A stretch of 64,000 bases of DNA from SCTD01 sp963781675 (GTDB taxonomy: Bacteria; Actinomycetota; Actinomycetes; Mycobacteriales; SCTD01), in the NCBI GenBank assembly GCA_963781675.1, contig CAWAGF010000001.1, positions 310,001-374,000 on the forward strand, written 5' to 3'. Positions 18,458-27,144 of the stretch are shown one piece after another; position 1 is the stretch's first letter; each line of letters starts with the position of its first letter. Below the pieces are notes generated by a model that made no database searches, had not been told where the DNA came from, and worked only from the letters and a program-made list of their open reading frames with translations. Position numbers and translations under genes: made by a program.

Positions 18458-19783
18458 CCGCGACGAGCACCGCCCTCGCAGCGGTCGGCGAGGTGTCCGC
18501 CTCCACCCTCGGCCAGCGCGCCGTGGACCGGGTCACCGGCTGGCTGTCCGGCCGCACGTCCCGCCGGGGCTTCCTGCTGCGCGCCGGCCTGCTCGGCACC
18601 GCGCTGGCCGTCGACCCGAAGGGGTACGTCCTGCGCCCGGGCACCGCCTACGCCGCCGTGTGCGGCCCGGGCTCCGGCGCCACCAGCGGCTGGACCGTCT
18701 TCTGCGCGACCATCAACGACGGGGTGAACGCCTGCCCGCCCGGGTCCATCGCGGCCGGCTGGTGGAAGGCCGACGGCGCGTCGCTGTGCGGCGGCAAGGC
18801 CCGCTACATCATCGACTGCAACGCCACCTGCGCCACGTGCACCACCCCCGGCGCCCGGGCCGGCATCTGCTCGGCGAGCTGCTGGTCGTGCTCGTGCCAG
18901 AGCGGCCTGCCCGGCACCTGCGACCAGCGCAAGGTCTGCTGCAACGCCTTCCGGTACGGCCAGTGCAACCAGGACGTGCGGCAGGTCGGCGGCGTGCACT
19001 GCCGGGTCGTGTCCTGCACCCCGCCGTGGAGGTTCGAGGAGTGCTCGACCGCGCCGGCGACCGACAACCGGACGGTCGACCACAACAGCGACCGGCTGCC
19101 GCAGGCGTACACGCCGATCACCGCCACCTACATCGCGCTCGGCGAGAACGGCTCCGTCCTCGGCGCCTCGGTCTACGGCGAGCTGGCCACCGCCGGTGGG
19201 CGCGCGCAGCGCTACCAGCGCGGGCGCATCTCCTACAAGAGCAGCACCGGCGCGCGCGAGACGGTCGGCGCGGTCGCCCTGCGCTACGTGCGCGGTCGGC
19301 GCGGAGGCCGGCCCGCTCGGCTTCCCCGTGACCTCGCCCGTGGCCGTCGCCGGTGGCACCGCCCAGCGCTTCGAGGGCGGGCGCATCTCCTCGTCGCCGA
19401 CGACCGGTGCCTGGGAGACCCTCGCCCCGATCTCCGTCGCGTACGTCTCGGCCGGCGCGGAGACCGGCCGCCTCGGCTTCCCCGTCGGCGGCGACACCGC
19501 GGTCGGCGACGGCCGCGGCCGCTACAGCCGCTTCCAGCGCGGGCGCATCTCGTGGTCGCCGTCCACGGGCGCGCGCGCGGTGACGGGCGCGCTGCACGAG
19601 CGGTACGAGCAGCTCGGCGCGGAGGCCGGCAGCCTGGGCTACCCGGTGGCCGACGAGGTGGTCGCCCGCGACTCGCCGTTCAAGCGGCTGGGCATGCCGC
19701 CCGGCCGCCGGCAGGAGTTCGAGCGCGGCACGCTGACCTCTGACGGGCGCACCGGGGTCGTGCTCGTCCTGCCGCGCGTCTGA
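18454..19783 (+). CDS. Tat-exported Cys-rich MauA-like protein fused to LGFP repeats (one frameshift)
   Basis: ATG 18454. A twin-arginine signal (TSRRGFLLRAGLLGTALA, about 34-51) is followed by a domain (about 68-190) with 18 Cys in roughly 115 residues. The pattern CPPG-x7-W-x(n)-C-x(n)-YII-DC matches methylamine dehydrogenase light chain (MauA). By hand alignment the first tryptophylquinone Trp is in GWWK, but the second is replaced by Gln in RYGQC. Residues about 205-443 hold LGFP repeats (PLGFPV, RLGFPVGG, SLGYPVADE) that bind the cell envelope. One extra G near 19292 breaks the frame, and the length is 3n+1. There is no MauB-like heavy chain nearby. Confidence 0.8.
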
Positions 19784-19787
19784 CGCC

Positions 19788-21197
19788 TCAGTCGGCGACG
19801 ACGTACTGGTCGCGGCCGCGCGACTTCGCCTCGTACAGCGCGCGATCCGCGCGCAGCCGGGCGATCTGCGGGCTCCCGTCCCCGACCAGGGCGACGCCGA
19901 TGGAGACGGTGGTGCGCACCCGGCGAGCTGCGTCGACCAGGCGCTGCGCCACGACCTGCGCGTTGGCGGCGTCGACCGGCAGCAGCACGGCCATCTCGTC
20001 GCCACCGACGCGGTAGAGCAGCGCGTCGTCGCGCAGGTGCGCGGTCAGCTCGTCGGCCAGTGCGCAGAGGAGGCGGTCGCCCGCGACGTGCCCGAAGGTG
20101 TCGTTGACCTGCTTGAAGTGGTCGACGTCGACGAGCACGCAGGCAGCGTCGGTGCCCGCGCGCTCGAGGTCCTCGACGAAGGAGGCGGCGTTCTTCAGCC
20201 CGGTGAGCGGGTCCTCCTTGGCGCGCCGGCTCAGCTCGGCCATCGCCTCGGCGTTCGACAGCGACGCGGCGGTCTGCGCGGCGAGCAGCTCGAGCGCGGC
20301 GCCGACCGTCGGGTCGTGCGGCACGGGGTGGGTGTCCGCCGTGGTCAGCAGGCCGGTCACGCGGCCCGCCACGACGAGCGGCTGCACGGAGATGGCGCGC
20401 ACGCCCGCGCGCAGCAGGAACTCGTAGCCCGCCGGCACGTCGACGCCGCCGGGGAAGTGCGAGGAGGTGCCCGTGTCGACCCACGCCGCCATCACGCGGT
20501 GGTCGTCGTCGGTCCACTCGGCAAGGGTCCCCGCCAGTGGGCCCTTGGCGCAGACCACCACCCAGCGGCCGTCCGCGTCCTCCTCGGACAGGGCCGCGCT
20601 GCTCATGCCGGACACCTGCACCGCGCCCTCCACGGAGCGGGTGCGGATCTCGTCGCCGTCGGTCAGGGCGGTCAGGCCGACGGCGATGCGGGCCAGTCGC
20701 TGCGCGAGCGGCACCGGCGGCATGCCCCCGAGCCGCTCGATCGTCGCGCCGAGCACGTCCGCGGCGGTCGTCAGCCGCTGCGCGATGTCGTCGGGCAGGA
20801 AGGAGGTGGACTCGACGTTGACCGCGCCCACGGTCCGGCCGTGCACGAAGACGGGCACCGACGCCTCGGCGAGCAGGCCGGGGACCGCGCCGATGAACGC
20901 CGGGTCCTGCCGCACGTCGGCGATGACGACGGCCTGGCCGGTCGTGACGACGCGGCCGATGATGCCGGTCTCGGGGGTGAAGCCGTCGACCACCTGGAAG
21001 TAGCCGCGGGCGGCCTGGCAGCGCAGCCGGCCGTCGACGAGCAGGTAGATGCTCGGCAGGTCGTAGGTCTCGCGCAGGTCGTCGGCGAGCCCCTCGCAGG
21101 CCTCCGCCAGGGTGGTCGCCGACGCGCACCGCGCGAAGCTCCCGGAGCGCTGCACCGGGAGCGCCGGGTGCAGGCCCGCTGCACCGGTCGACGACAT
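19788..21197 (-). CDS. GAF-GGDEF diguanylate cyclase-like protein
   Basis: 469 aa from ATG 21197. Two GAF-like sensor domains (about 10-150 and 165-300) precede a GGDEF domain (about 310-469). The substrate-side block is DVDHFKQVNDTFGHVAGD and the active loop YRVGGDEMAVLL, with Met in place of the final Phe. The inhibitory site has R-D-D-A instead of RxxD. The family makes cyclic di-GMP in the cytosol; activity is likely but not certain. An antisense frame over serA stays open upstream, but the coding-like GAF sequence begins at this ATG. It is convergent with the MauA-like operon, with a 4-base gap. Confidence 0.85.
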   Translation of the reverse strand: MSSTGAAGLHPALPVQRSGSFARCASATTLAEACEGLADDLRETYDLPSIYLLVDGRLRCQAARGYFQVVDGFTPETGIIGRVVTTGQAVVIADVRQDPAFIGAVPGLLAEASVPVFVHGRTVGAVNVESTSFLPDDIAQRLTTAADVLGATIERLGGMPPVPLAQRLARIAVGLTALTDGDEIRTRSVEGAVQVSGMSSAALSEEDADGRWVVVCAKGPLAGTLAEWTDDDHRVMAAWVDTGTSSHFPGGVDVPAGYEFLLRAGVRAISVQPLVVAGRVTGLLTTADTHPVPHDPTVGAALELLAAQTAASLSNAEAMAELSRRAKEDPLTGLKNAASFVEDLERAGTDAACVLVDVDHFKQVNDTFGHVAGDRLLCALADELTAHLRDDALLYRVGGDEMAVLLPVDAANAQVVAQRLVDAARRVRTTVSIGVALVGDGSPQIARLRADRALYEAKSRGRDQYVVAD

Positions 21198-21410
21198 GGG
21201 GGAAGCCTCGGCCCACGGGGCCGCGTGCTGGAGCGCTGCCGGCAGAGATGGCCCGTACGGGCCATGCCGCGTGGCCACGCCGGACCCGGCCAGGCGAGGG
21301 ACGCTGGGCCGGACGCCTGCCGGACCCGCCGGTAGCCTGGGGGCCAGTCCCGGCGGGGCCGCACGCGGGTCGTCCGCTTCGTCCCGCACTGCCCGACCCC
21401 CTGGAGCGAC

Positions 21411-22641
21411 GTGTCCACCCCCGAGCGGGCAGCCCTCTCCCCGCCCTCCCGGGCGCTGCTGCTCGAGAACATCCACTCCGACGCGGCGTGGACCCTCAAG
21501 GACGCCGGCTACGACGTGGAGCGCCTCGAGCGCGCGCTGGGCACCGACGAGCTGGCCGAGCGGCTGGCAGGCGTGCGGCTGCTCGGCATCCGCTCCAACA
21601 CGACGGTCACCGCCGAGGTGCTGGACGCCGCGCCCGACCTGCTGGCCATCGGCGCCTTCTGCATCGGCACCAACCAGATCGACCTGGCCGCCGCCGCCGA
21701 GCGCGGGGTCGCCGTCTTCAACGCGCCGTTCTCCAACACGCGCAGCGTCGTCGAGCTGGCGCTGTCGGAGATCATCGCGCTGACGCGCCGGCTGACCGAG
21801 AAGAACGCCGACATGCACGCCGGCCGCTGGGACAAGTCGGCCGTGGGCAGCCACGAGGTGCGCGGCCGGCGGCTCGGCATCGTCGGCTACGGCAACATCG
21901 GCAGCCAGCTGTCCGTGCTCGCCGAGGCGCTCGGCATGTCCGTGCTGTTCTTCGACACGACCGACAAGCTCGCGCTGGGCAACGCCCGCCGCTGCGGCAC
22001 GCTCGACGAGCTGCTCGCCGAGAGCGACGTCGTCACGCTGCACGTCGACGGGCGGGTGTCGAACAACAGCCTGTTCGGCGAGGAGCAGTTCGCCCGGATG
22101 CGCCCGGGCAGCATCTTCCTCAACCTCTCGCGGGGGTTCGTCGTCGACCACGGCGCGCTGCGCAAGCACGTCGAGAGCGGCCACATCGCGGGCGCGGCCG
22201 TCGACGTCTTCCCGGTCGAGCCGAAGAAGACCGGCGAGGAGTTCGTCTCCGAGCTGCGCGGGCTGTCCAACGTCATCCTCACCCCGCACGTGGGCGGGTC
22301 GACCGAGGAGGCGCAGCAGGACATCGGGCACTTCGTCGCCGGCAAGCTGCGCGACTACGCCGCCGAGGGCACGACCGCGCTGTCGGTGAACCTCCCGCAG
22401 GTCGCGCTGCCGCGCGCCGCCGGCACCCGGCTGCTGCACCTGCACCTGAACACCCCCGGCGTGCTCGCCACCGTGACGTCGCTGCTCGCCGAGCACGGCA
22501 TCAACATCGAGGGCCAGCTGCTCGCGACCGCCGGCTCGCTCGGCTACGTCGTCACCGACGTCGGCGCCGCCGAGGTGCGAGTCGTTCGCGGGAGCTCTGC
22601 GCGCGCTGCCGGAGACCGTGCGCCTGCGCGTCCTGTCGTGA
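21411..22641 (+). CDS. serA: D-3-phosphoglycerate dehydrogenase with ACT domain (one frameshift)
   Basis: GTG 21411 follows CTGGAGCGAC. An E. coli-type SerA: substrate residues in GIRSNTTVT, the NAD Rossmann motif GIVGYGNIG (about 163), catalytic Arg/Glu/His in LSRGFVVD, DVFPVEP and LTPHVGGSTEEAQ, and a C-terminal ACT domain (about 340-410) with NTPGVLATVTSLLAEHGINIEGQ. It catalyses the first step of serine synthesis and, in known homologues, also reduces 2-oxoglutarate to D-2-hydroxyglutarate. As sequenced the frame runs into the next gene. One extra G near 22586 hides the true end ALRALPETVRLRVLS and the stop at 22641, and the length is 3n+1. Confidence 0.92.
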
Positions 22642-24011
22642 CGCTCCCGCTGGACGCGCTGCGTGCGGCGGTCGGCGCGGAGCACGTGCTGACCGACGCC
22701 GACCTGACCGCGTCGTACGAGCGCGACTGGACCGGCCGCTTCGCCGGGCGGGCCGGCTGCGTGGTGCGCCCCCGCAGCACCGACGAGGTCGCCGCCGTCC
22801 TGTCCGCGTGCGATGCCGCGGGCGCGCCCGTCGTGGTGCAGGGCGGCAACACCGGCCTGGTCGGCGGCGGCATCCCCGCCGGCGGCGAGGTGCTGCTCTC
22901 GCTGACCCGGCTCGACGAGCTGGGCGAGGTGGACGTCCCGGCGGCGCAGGTCACCGTCGGCGCCGGCGTCACCCTGGCGGTGCTGCAGGCGCACGCGCGG
23001 GCCGCCGGGCTCGACTTCGGCGTCGACCTGGCCGCGCGCGACAGCGCGACCGTCGGGGGCCTGGTCGCGACGAACGCCGGCGGCATCCGGGTGCTGCGCT
23101 ACGGGTCGATGCGCGCGCAGCTGCTGGGCGCGGAGGCGGTGCTCGCGGACGGCTCGGTCGTCAGCCGGCTCGCCGGGCTGCTCAAGGACGGCACCGGCTA
23201 CGACCTCGTGTCGCTGCTCGCCGGCAGCGAGGGCACGCTCGGCGTGGTCACGAAGGTGCGCCTCAAGCTGGTGCCGAGGGCGCGCAGGAGCTGTGTCGCG
23301 CTGCTCGCGCTGGAGTCCACGCAGGCGGCGGTGGACCTGCTGCCCGGCCTGCGCGACCGGCTGCCCTCGCTGTCCGGCGCCGAGCTGGTCTACGCCGACG
23401 GCATCGCCCTGGTGCGCAAGCACTCCGGGCTGCCCGCGCCGTTCGCGCAGGACCACCCGGCGTACCTGCTGCTCGAGTGCGCCGACCGCACGGACCCGAC
23501 CGACGCGCTGGTCGAGGCCGTGGGCGAGGCCGAGGGGCTGCTCGACGCCCGCATCGCCAGCGACGCCGCCGGGCAGCGCGCGCTGTGGGCCTACCGCGAG
23601 CAGCACACCGAGGCGATCAACGCCGAGGGCGTCCCGGTCAAGCTCGACGTGTCGGTCCCGCTGCGCTCGCTGCCGGAGCTCGTGGACCGGCTGGCGCCGA
23701 CCATCGCCGGCGTGGTGCCCGACGCGCGCGCGGTCGTCTTCGGCCACGTCAACGAGGGCAACCTGCACGTCAACGTGCTCGGTGCCGGTGAGCTGGCCGA
23801 GCAGGTCACCGACGCGGTCCTGCGGGTCGTCGCCGGGCTGCACGGCTCGATCAGCTCCGAGCACGGGGTCGGCCGCGCGAAGGTGGCCTGGCTCCAGCTG
23901 TCGCGCAGCGCGACCGAGATCGCGGCGATGCGGGCCATCAAGGACGCGCTCGACCCACGCGGGACGCTCAACCCCGGTGTCCTCCTCCCGGGTGGTCCAG
24001 TCCCCGCCTAG
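22638..24011 (+). CDS. FAD-linked oxidase, D-2-hydroxyglutarate dehydrogenase/GlcD type
   Basis: 457 aa from GTG 22638, which overlaps the restored serA stop (GTGA). The PCMH-type FAD domain has VVVQGGNTGLVGGGIP (about 55-70) and ATVGGLVATNAGG (about 136-148). The substrate/metal domain has the His pair of GHVNEGNLHVNV and the closing SSEHGVGRAK. The family oxidises D-2-hydroxyacids and passes electrons to an ETF or quinone. Coupling to serA makes D-2-hydroxyglutarate, the SerA by-product, the most likely substrate; D-lactate is the alternative. Confidence 0.88.
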   Translation: MTLPLDALRAAVGAEHVLTDADLTASYERDWTGRFAGRAGCVVRPRSTDEVAAVLSACDAAGAPVVVQGGNTGLVGGGIPAGGEVLLSLTRLDELGEVDVPAAQVTVGAGVTLAVLQAHARAAGLDFGVDLAARDSATVGGLVATNAGGIRVLRYGSMRAQLLGAEAVLADGSVVSRLAGLLKDGTGYDLVSLLAGSEGTLGVVTKVRLKLVPRARRSCVALLALESTQAAVDLLPGLRDRLPSLSGAELVYADGIALVRKHSGLPAPFAQDHPAYLLLECADRTDPTDALVEAVGEAEGLLDARIASDAAGQRALWAYREQHTEAINAEGVPVKLDVSVPLRSLPELVDRLAPTIAGVVPDARAVVFGHVNEGNLHVNVLGAGELAEQVTDAVLRVVAGLHGSISSEHGVGRAKVAWLQLSRSATEIAAMRAIKDALDPRGTLNPGVLLPGGPVPA

Positions 24012-24070
24012 ACCGGTCGAGAACGGGACCGAGCGGCCTGCCCCGTGCCGCTCGGAACCGGAGATGCGCG

Positions 24071-26102
24071 ATGAGCACGTCCTGCGGCAGCTGCGTCTGC
24101 AGCCGCCCTGCCCGCACCTGCACCGGGGGCCGCCTGGTCCTCGCCACGCAGGTCGACCACACCGCGACCGCCCTGCGCTCGCTGGCCCTGCGCCGCGGCA
24201 CGCCCCTGCGCGTGCTCGGCCCTGGCCTGCTCGAGCTGCGCGGCGAGGGTCTCGACGCCTTCGTGGAGCGGGCCCGCCGCGACCTCAGCTCGGTGGAGGC
24301 CGCCGAGGTCCGCTGCCTGATCACCGACGGGGCCCTGCCGGACAGCGCGCTGCTCGCCCAGGCCCTGTCCGCACCGAGCCTGTCCGCCGCCGGCGCACGG
24401 GTGCAGCACCGCGACCTGCTGCCGCTGTTCGAGGACGAGCACGCGGCTTTCCACTCGGTGTACCAGCCGATCGTGTCGCTGGAGACCGGCCGCACGGTGG
24501 CGCACGAGGCGCTGCTGCGTGCCACGGACGCCGAGCGGCCGGCCCGTCCTCCCCGACGTGCTCTTCCCGGCAGCGGAGGCGGCCGGCTGGACGCACGTGC
24601 TCGACCGCATCGGCCGCACGACCGCGCTGCACCACGCCGGCCCGTGGCTCGACGAGGACCTGCTGTTCATCAACTTCGTGCCGACCTCCATCTACCGACC
24701 CGAGGTCTGCCTGCGCACGACCGAGAAGGCCGCCCACGACGCCGGGCTCTCCCTCGACCAGCTGGTCTTCGAGGTCACCGAGGGGCACCAGGTGCACGAC
24801 CTCGACCACCTCGACGCCGTCTTCGCCTACTACCGCCAGCGCGGCTGCCGCGTCGCCATCGACGACCTCGGCGCCGGCTACTCGTCGCTCAACATGCTGG
24901 TCCGCCTCCAGCCGGACTTCGTCAAGCTGGACAAGGAGATCGTGCAGGCCCTGCCCGACCCGGTGAGCGCTGCCGTGGTCTCGGCCATCGTCGCGATCAC
25001 CCACGCGTACGGCGGCGAGGTCCTGGCCGAGTGCGTCGAGACCGAGGAGCAGGCGCACGCGGCGCGGGAGCTCGGCGTCGACCTCGGCGCAGGGCTGGCA
25101 CTTCGGCCGTCCGGTGCGGCCCGACGTCCCGGGCCGCACGGCGGCGCCGGTCGTCGTCCCCGCCCGGCCGGACGCCGCCGTGGCCCTCCTGGGCGGGGCC
25201 GAGCCCGTCGCCGACCTCGACGCGCTGCTGCAGCGCGCGGTCGCCACCAGCGCCAGCGGCGTCGTGCTCGTCGACATGACCGCGCCGGACATGCCGGTGC
25301 TGCACGTCAACCCGGCCTTCGAGCGGATGTCGGGCTACTCCGCGGCGGAGGTCGTCGGGCGCAACTGCCGCCTCCTGCAGACGCCGGAGACCGACGCGAG
25401 CGTCGTGGCCGGGATCGCCGCCGCCCTGGGCGCCGGCGACGAGCACACGTGCGTGCTGCTCAACGCGCGCAAGGACGGCTCGCGCTGGTGGAACGAGCTG
25501 CACCTGTCGCCGCTCCGCGACGAGTCCGGGCGGCTGACGCACTACGTCGGCTTCCAGCACGACGTGACCGGGCGCGTCCAGGCCGAGCAGCAGCTGCTGC
25601 ACCTGTCCTCGCACGACAGCCTGACCGGGCTGCTGAACCGGGGCGCGCTGCTCGACCGGCTGGCCGAGGCCGTCACGCCGGTGCACGGCAGCGCAGCAGT
25701 CGCTGGCCGTGCTGTTCCTGGACCTCGACGGCTTCAAGTCCGTGAACGACACGCACGGCCACGCCGTCGGCGACCGGGTGCTCGCCGAGGTGGCCGAGCG
25801 GCTGCGCGGCGGTCCTGCGCAGCGGTGACCTGCTGGCCCGGCACGGCGGGGACGAGTTCGTCGCGGTGCTCGCCGGTCTCGGCTCCTTCGACGCTCAGCG
25901 GGTCGCGGCCCGCGCGGTGCAGGACCTGGAGGCGGCCCTGCGGCGGCCGGTGCTCGTCGAGGGCCGCCCGGTCGTGCTCGGCGTCAGCGCCGGCGTCGCC
26001 CTGCTGCCCCGCGACGGCGCGAGCGCCGAGCAGCTGCTGCGCGCGGCCGACCGCGCGATGTACGCCGCGAAGGCCGGCCGTCAGGTGCCGCAGCAGGTGT
26101 GA
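24071..26102 (+). CDS. EAL-PAS-GGDEF cyclic-di-GMP protein (four frameshifts)
   Basis: ATG 24071 follows CCGGAG. Pieces in successive frames make one protein. An EAL domain (24420-25110) has AHEALLR, INFVPTS, FEVTE, DDLGAGYSSL, KLDKEI and ECVET, all phosphodiesterase residues kept. A PAS domain with PAC (25230-25600) follows: NPAFERMSGYSAAEVVGRNCRLLQ and VGFQHDVTGR. A GGDEF domain (25610-26090) with DLDGFKSVNDTHGHAVGD and a canonical HGGDEF ends it. Single extra bases near 24535, 25088, 25695 and 25818 account for all breaks, and the length of 3n+1 equals four insertions. The N-terminus carries four Cys (SCGSCVC then TC). Confidence 0.82.
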
Positions 26103-26109
26103 CGCGCGA

Positions 26110-26139
26110 GAGGGGCGGCACCCGCAGGCGCCGCCCCTC
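26110..26139. terminator. Bidirectional hairpin terminator
   Basis: A 10-bp perfect stem GAGGGGCGGC/GCCGCCCCTC with a 10-base loop lies between the convergent EAL-PAS-GGDEF and SDR genes. There is no T-tract, as is usual in this GC range. Confidence 0.7.
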
Positions 26140-26157
26140 CCGTACGTGCTGGTGCTG

Positions 26158-27066
26158 CTAGCCGGCGGGCTGGAACTTCGCGGCCAGCGCCATGATCTCG
26201 TCGGTCGTCGACTGCGGGACGATGGCCGCGCTCATGTCGTTGATCTCGTCCAGGTGGGCCTGGATCTCCTCGGCGGTGGGCGTGTTCCCCTGGCCGGCGA
26301 ACCAGCCCTCGCCGAGGGTCCACTTCACCGCGGCGTAGCGGCCGCCCGCCGCGGAGTACGCGCCGTGCGTCGTGGTGCAGGCCTCGCTGCAGAGGTAGGC
26401 CACCATCGGCGTGACCAGCTCGGGCGCGAGGTAGTTGGCGAACTCGCCGAGCAGCTCCTCGGTCATGCGGGTCTTGGCGACCGGCATGATCACGTTGGAG
26501 AGGATGCCGGCGCGGGCGCCCTCGACGGCGATCGTGTTCGACAGGCCGACCAGGCCCATCTTCGCCGCCGAGTAGTTGGTCTGGCCGAAGTTGCCGAACG
26601 TCGCGTTGGACGCGGTGAAGACGAAGCGGCCGTAGCCGTTCTCCTTCATGTTCGCGAAGGCCGGCTGGCTGACGTAGAAGGCGGCCTTGAGGTGGACGTC
26701 GATGATGGCGTCGAGGTCGTCCCAGGTGAGCTTGAGGAAGCTCTTGTCGCGCAGGAAGCCGGCGTTGTTGACGACGATGTCGACCTTGCCGAACGTGTCG
26801 ATCGCGGTCTGCACGATCGCCGCGCCGCCCTCGGGCGTCGAGACCGAGTCGAAGTTGGGGGCGGCGTCGCCACCGGCGGCCTTGATCTCGTCGACGACCT
26901 TCTGTGCGGCGGTGTGGTCGCCGCCCTTGCCCTCGACGCTGCCACCGAGGTCGTTGACGACGACGGCCGCACCGCGGCGGGCGAGCTCGAGGGCGTAGGT
27001 GCGGCCGAGGCCGCCGCCGGCGCCGGTGACGACGGCGACGCGGCCGTCGAAGCTGATGTCGGACAA
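26158..27066 (-). CDS. Short-chain dehydrogenase (hydroxyacyl-CoA dehydrogenase-like SDR)
   Basis: 302 aa from TTG 27066. This start is preferred over ATG 27105 because CAGGAG sits 7 bases before the TTG, and the protein then begins just ahead of the fold. NAD motif TGAGGGLGRTYA, structural NNAG, catalytic Ser in VFTASNATFGNFGQ and YSAAK give the full SDR set. The sequence DLGGSVEGKG and the long C-terminus resemble the dehydrogenase half of peroxisomal multifunctional enzyme type 2, so a beta-oxidation 3-hydroxyacyl-CoA is a likely substrate. No other beta-oxidation genes are adjacent. Confidence 0.88.
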   Translation of the reverse strand: MSDISFDGRVAVVTGAGGGLGRTYALELARRGAAVVVNDLGGSVEGKGGDHTAAQKVVDEIKAAGGDAAPNFDSVSTPEGGAAIVQTAIDTFGKVDIVVNNAGFLRDKSFLKLTWDDLDAIIDVHLKAAFYVSQPAFANMKENGYGRFVFTASNATFGNFGQTNYSAAKMGLVGLSNTIAVEGARAGILSNVIMPVAKTRMTEELLGEFANYLAPELVTPMVAYLCSEACTTTHGAYSAAGGRYAAVKWTLGEGWFAGQGNTPTAEEIQAHLDEINDMSAAIVPQSTTDEIMALAAKFQPAG

Positions 27067-27144
27067 GGCGGTGCTCCTGCGAGATCGGGGATGGAGAGCC
27101 GCCATCGTCCCGCGCTCGCGCTACCCGCCGGTAGCCGCCCCCCG

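Noticed and set aside
16169..19783. A functional methylamine dehydrogenase operon
   Set aside because: There is no heavy chain, no amicyanin or MauG gene, the second cofactor Trp appears replaced, and LGFP repeats are fused on.
19788..23864. A 1358-residue minus-strand protein extending the GGDEF gene upstream
   Set aside because: Beyond 21197 it lies antisense to serA and the FAD oxidase and has the Arg/Gly/Ala/Val composition of a GC-rich shadow frame. The GAF-like coding signal starts at ATG 21197.
21411..24011. A single 866-residue SerA-FAD oxidase fusion protein
   Set aside because: The junction reads as nonsense (RGSSARAAGDRAPARPVV). Removing one G restores a standard SerA C-terminus and a GTGA overlap, so these are two genes.
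24071..26102. Several separate small EAL, PAS and GGDEF genes
   Set aside because: The fragments lack starts and ribosome-binding sites, and four one-base insertions join them into one frame with the right length.
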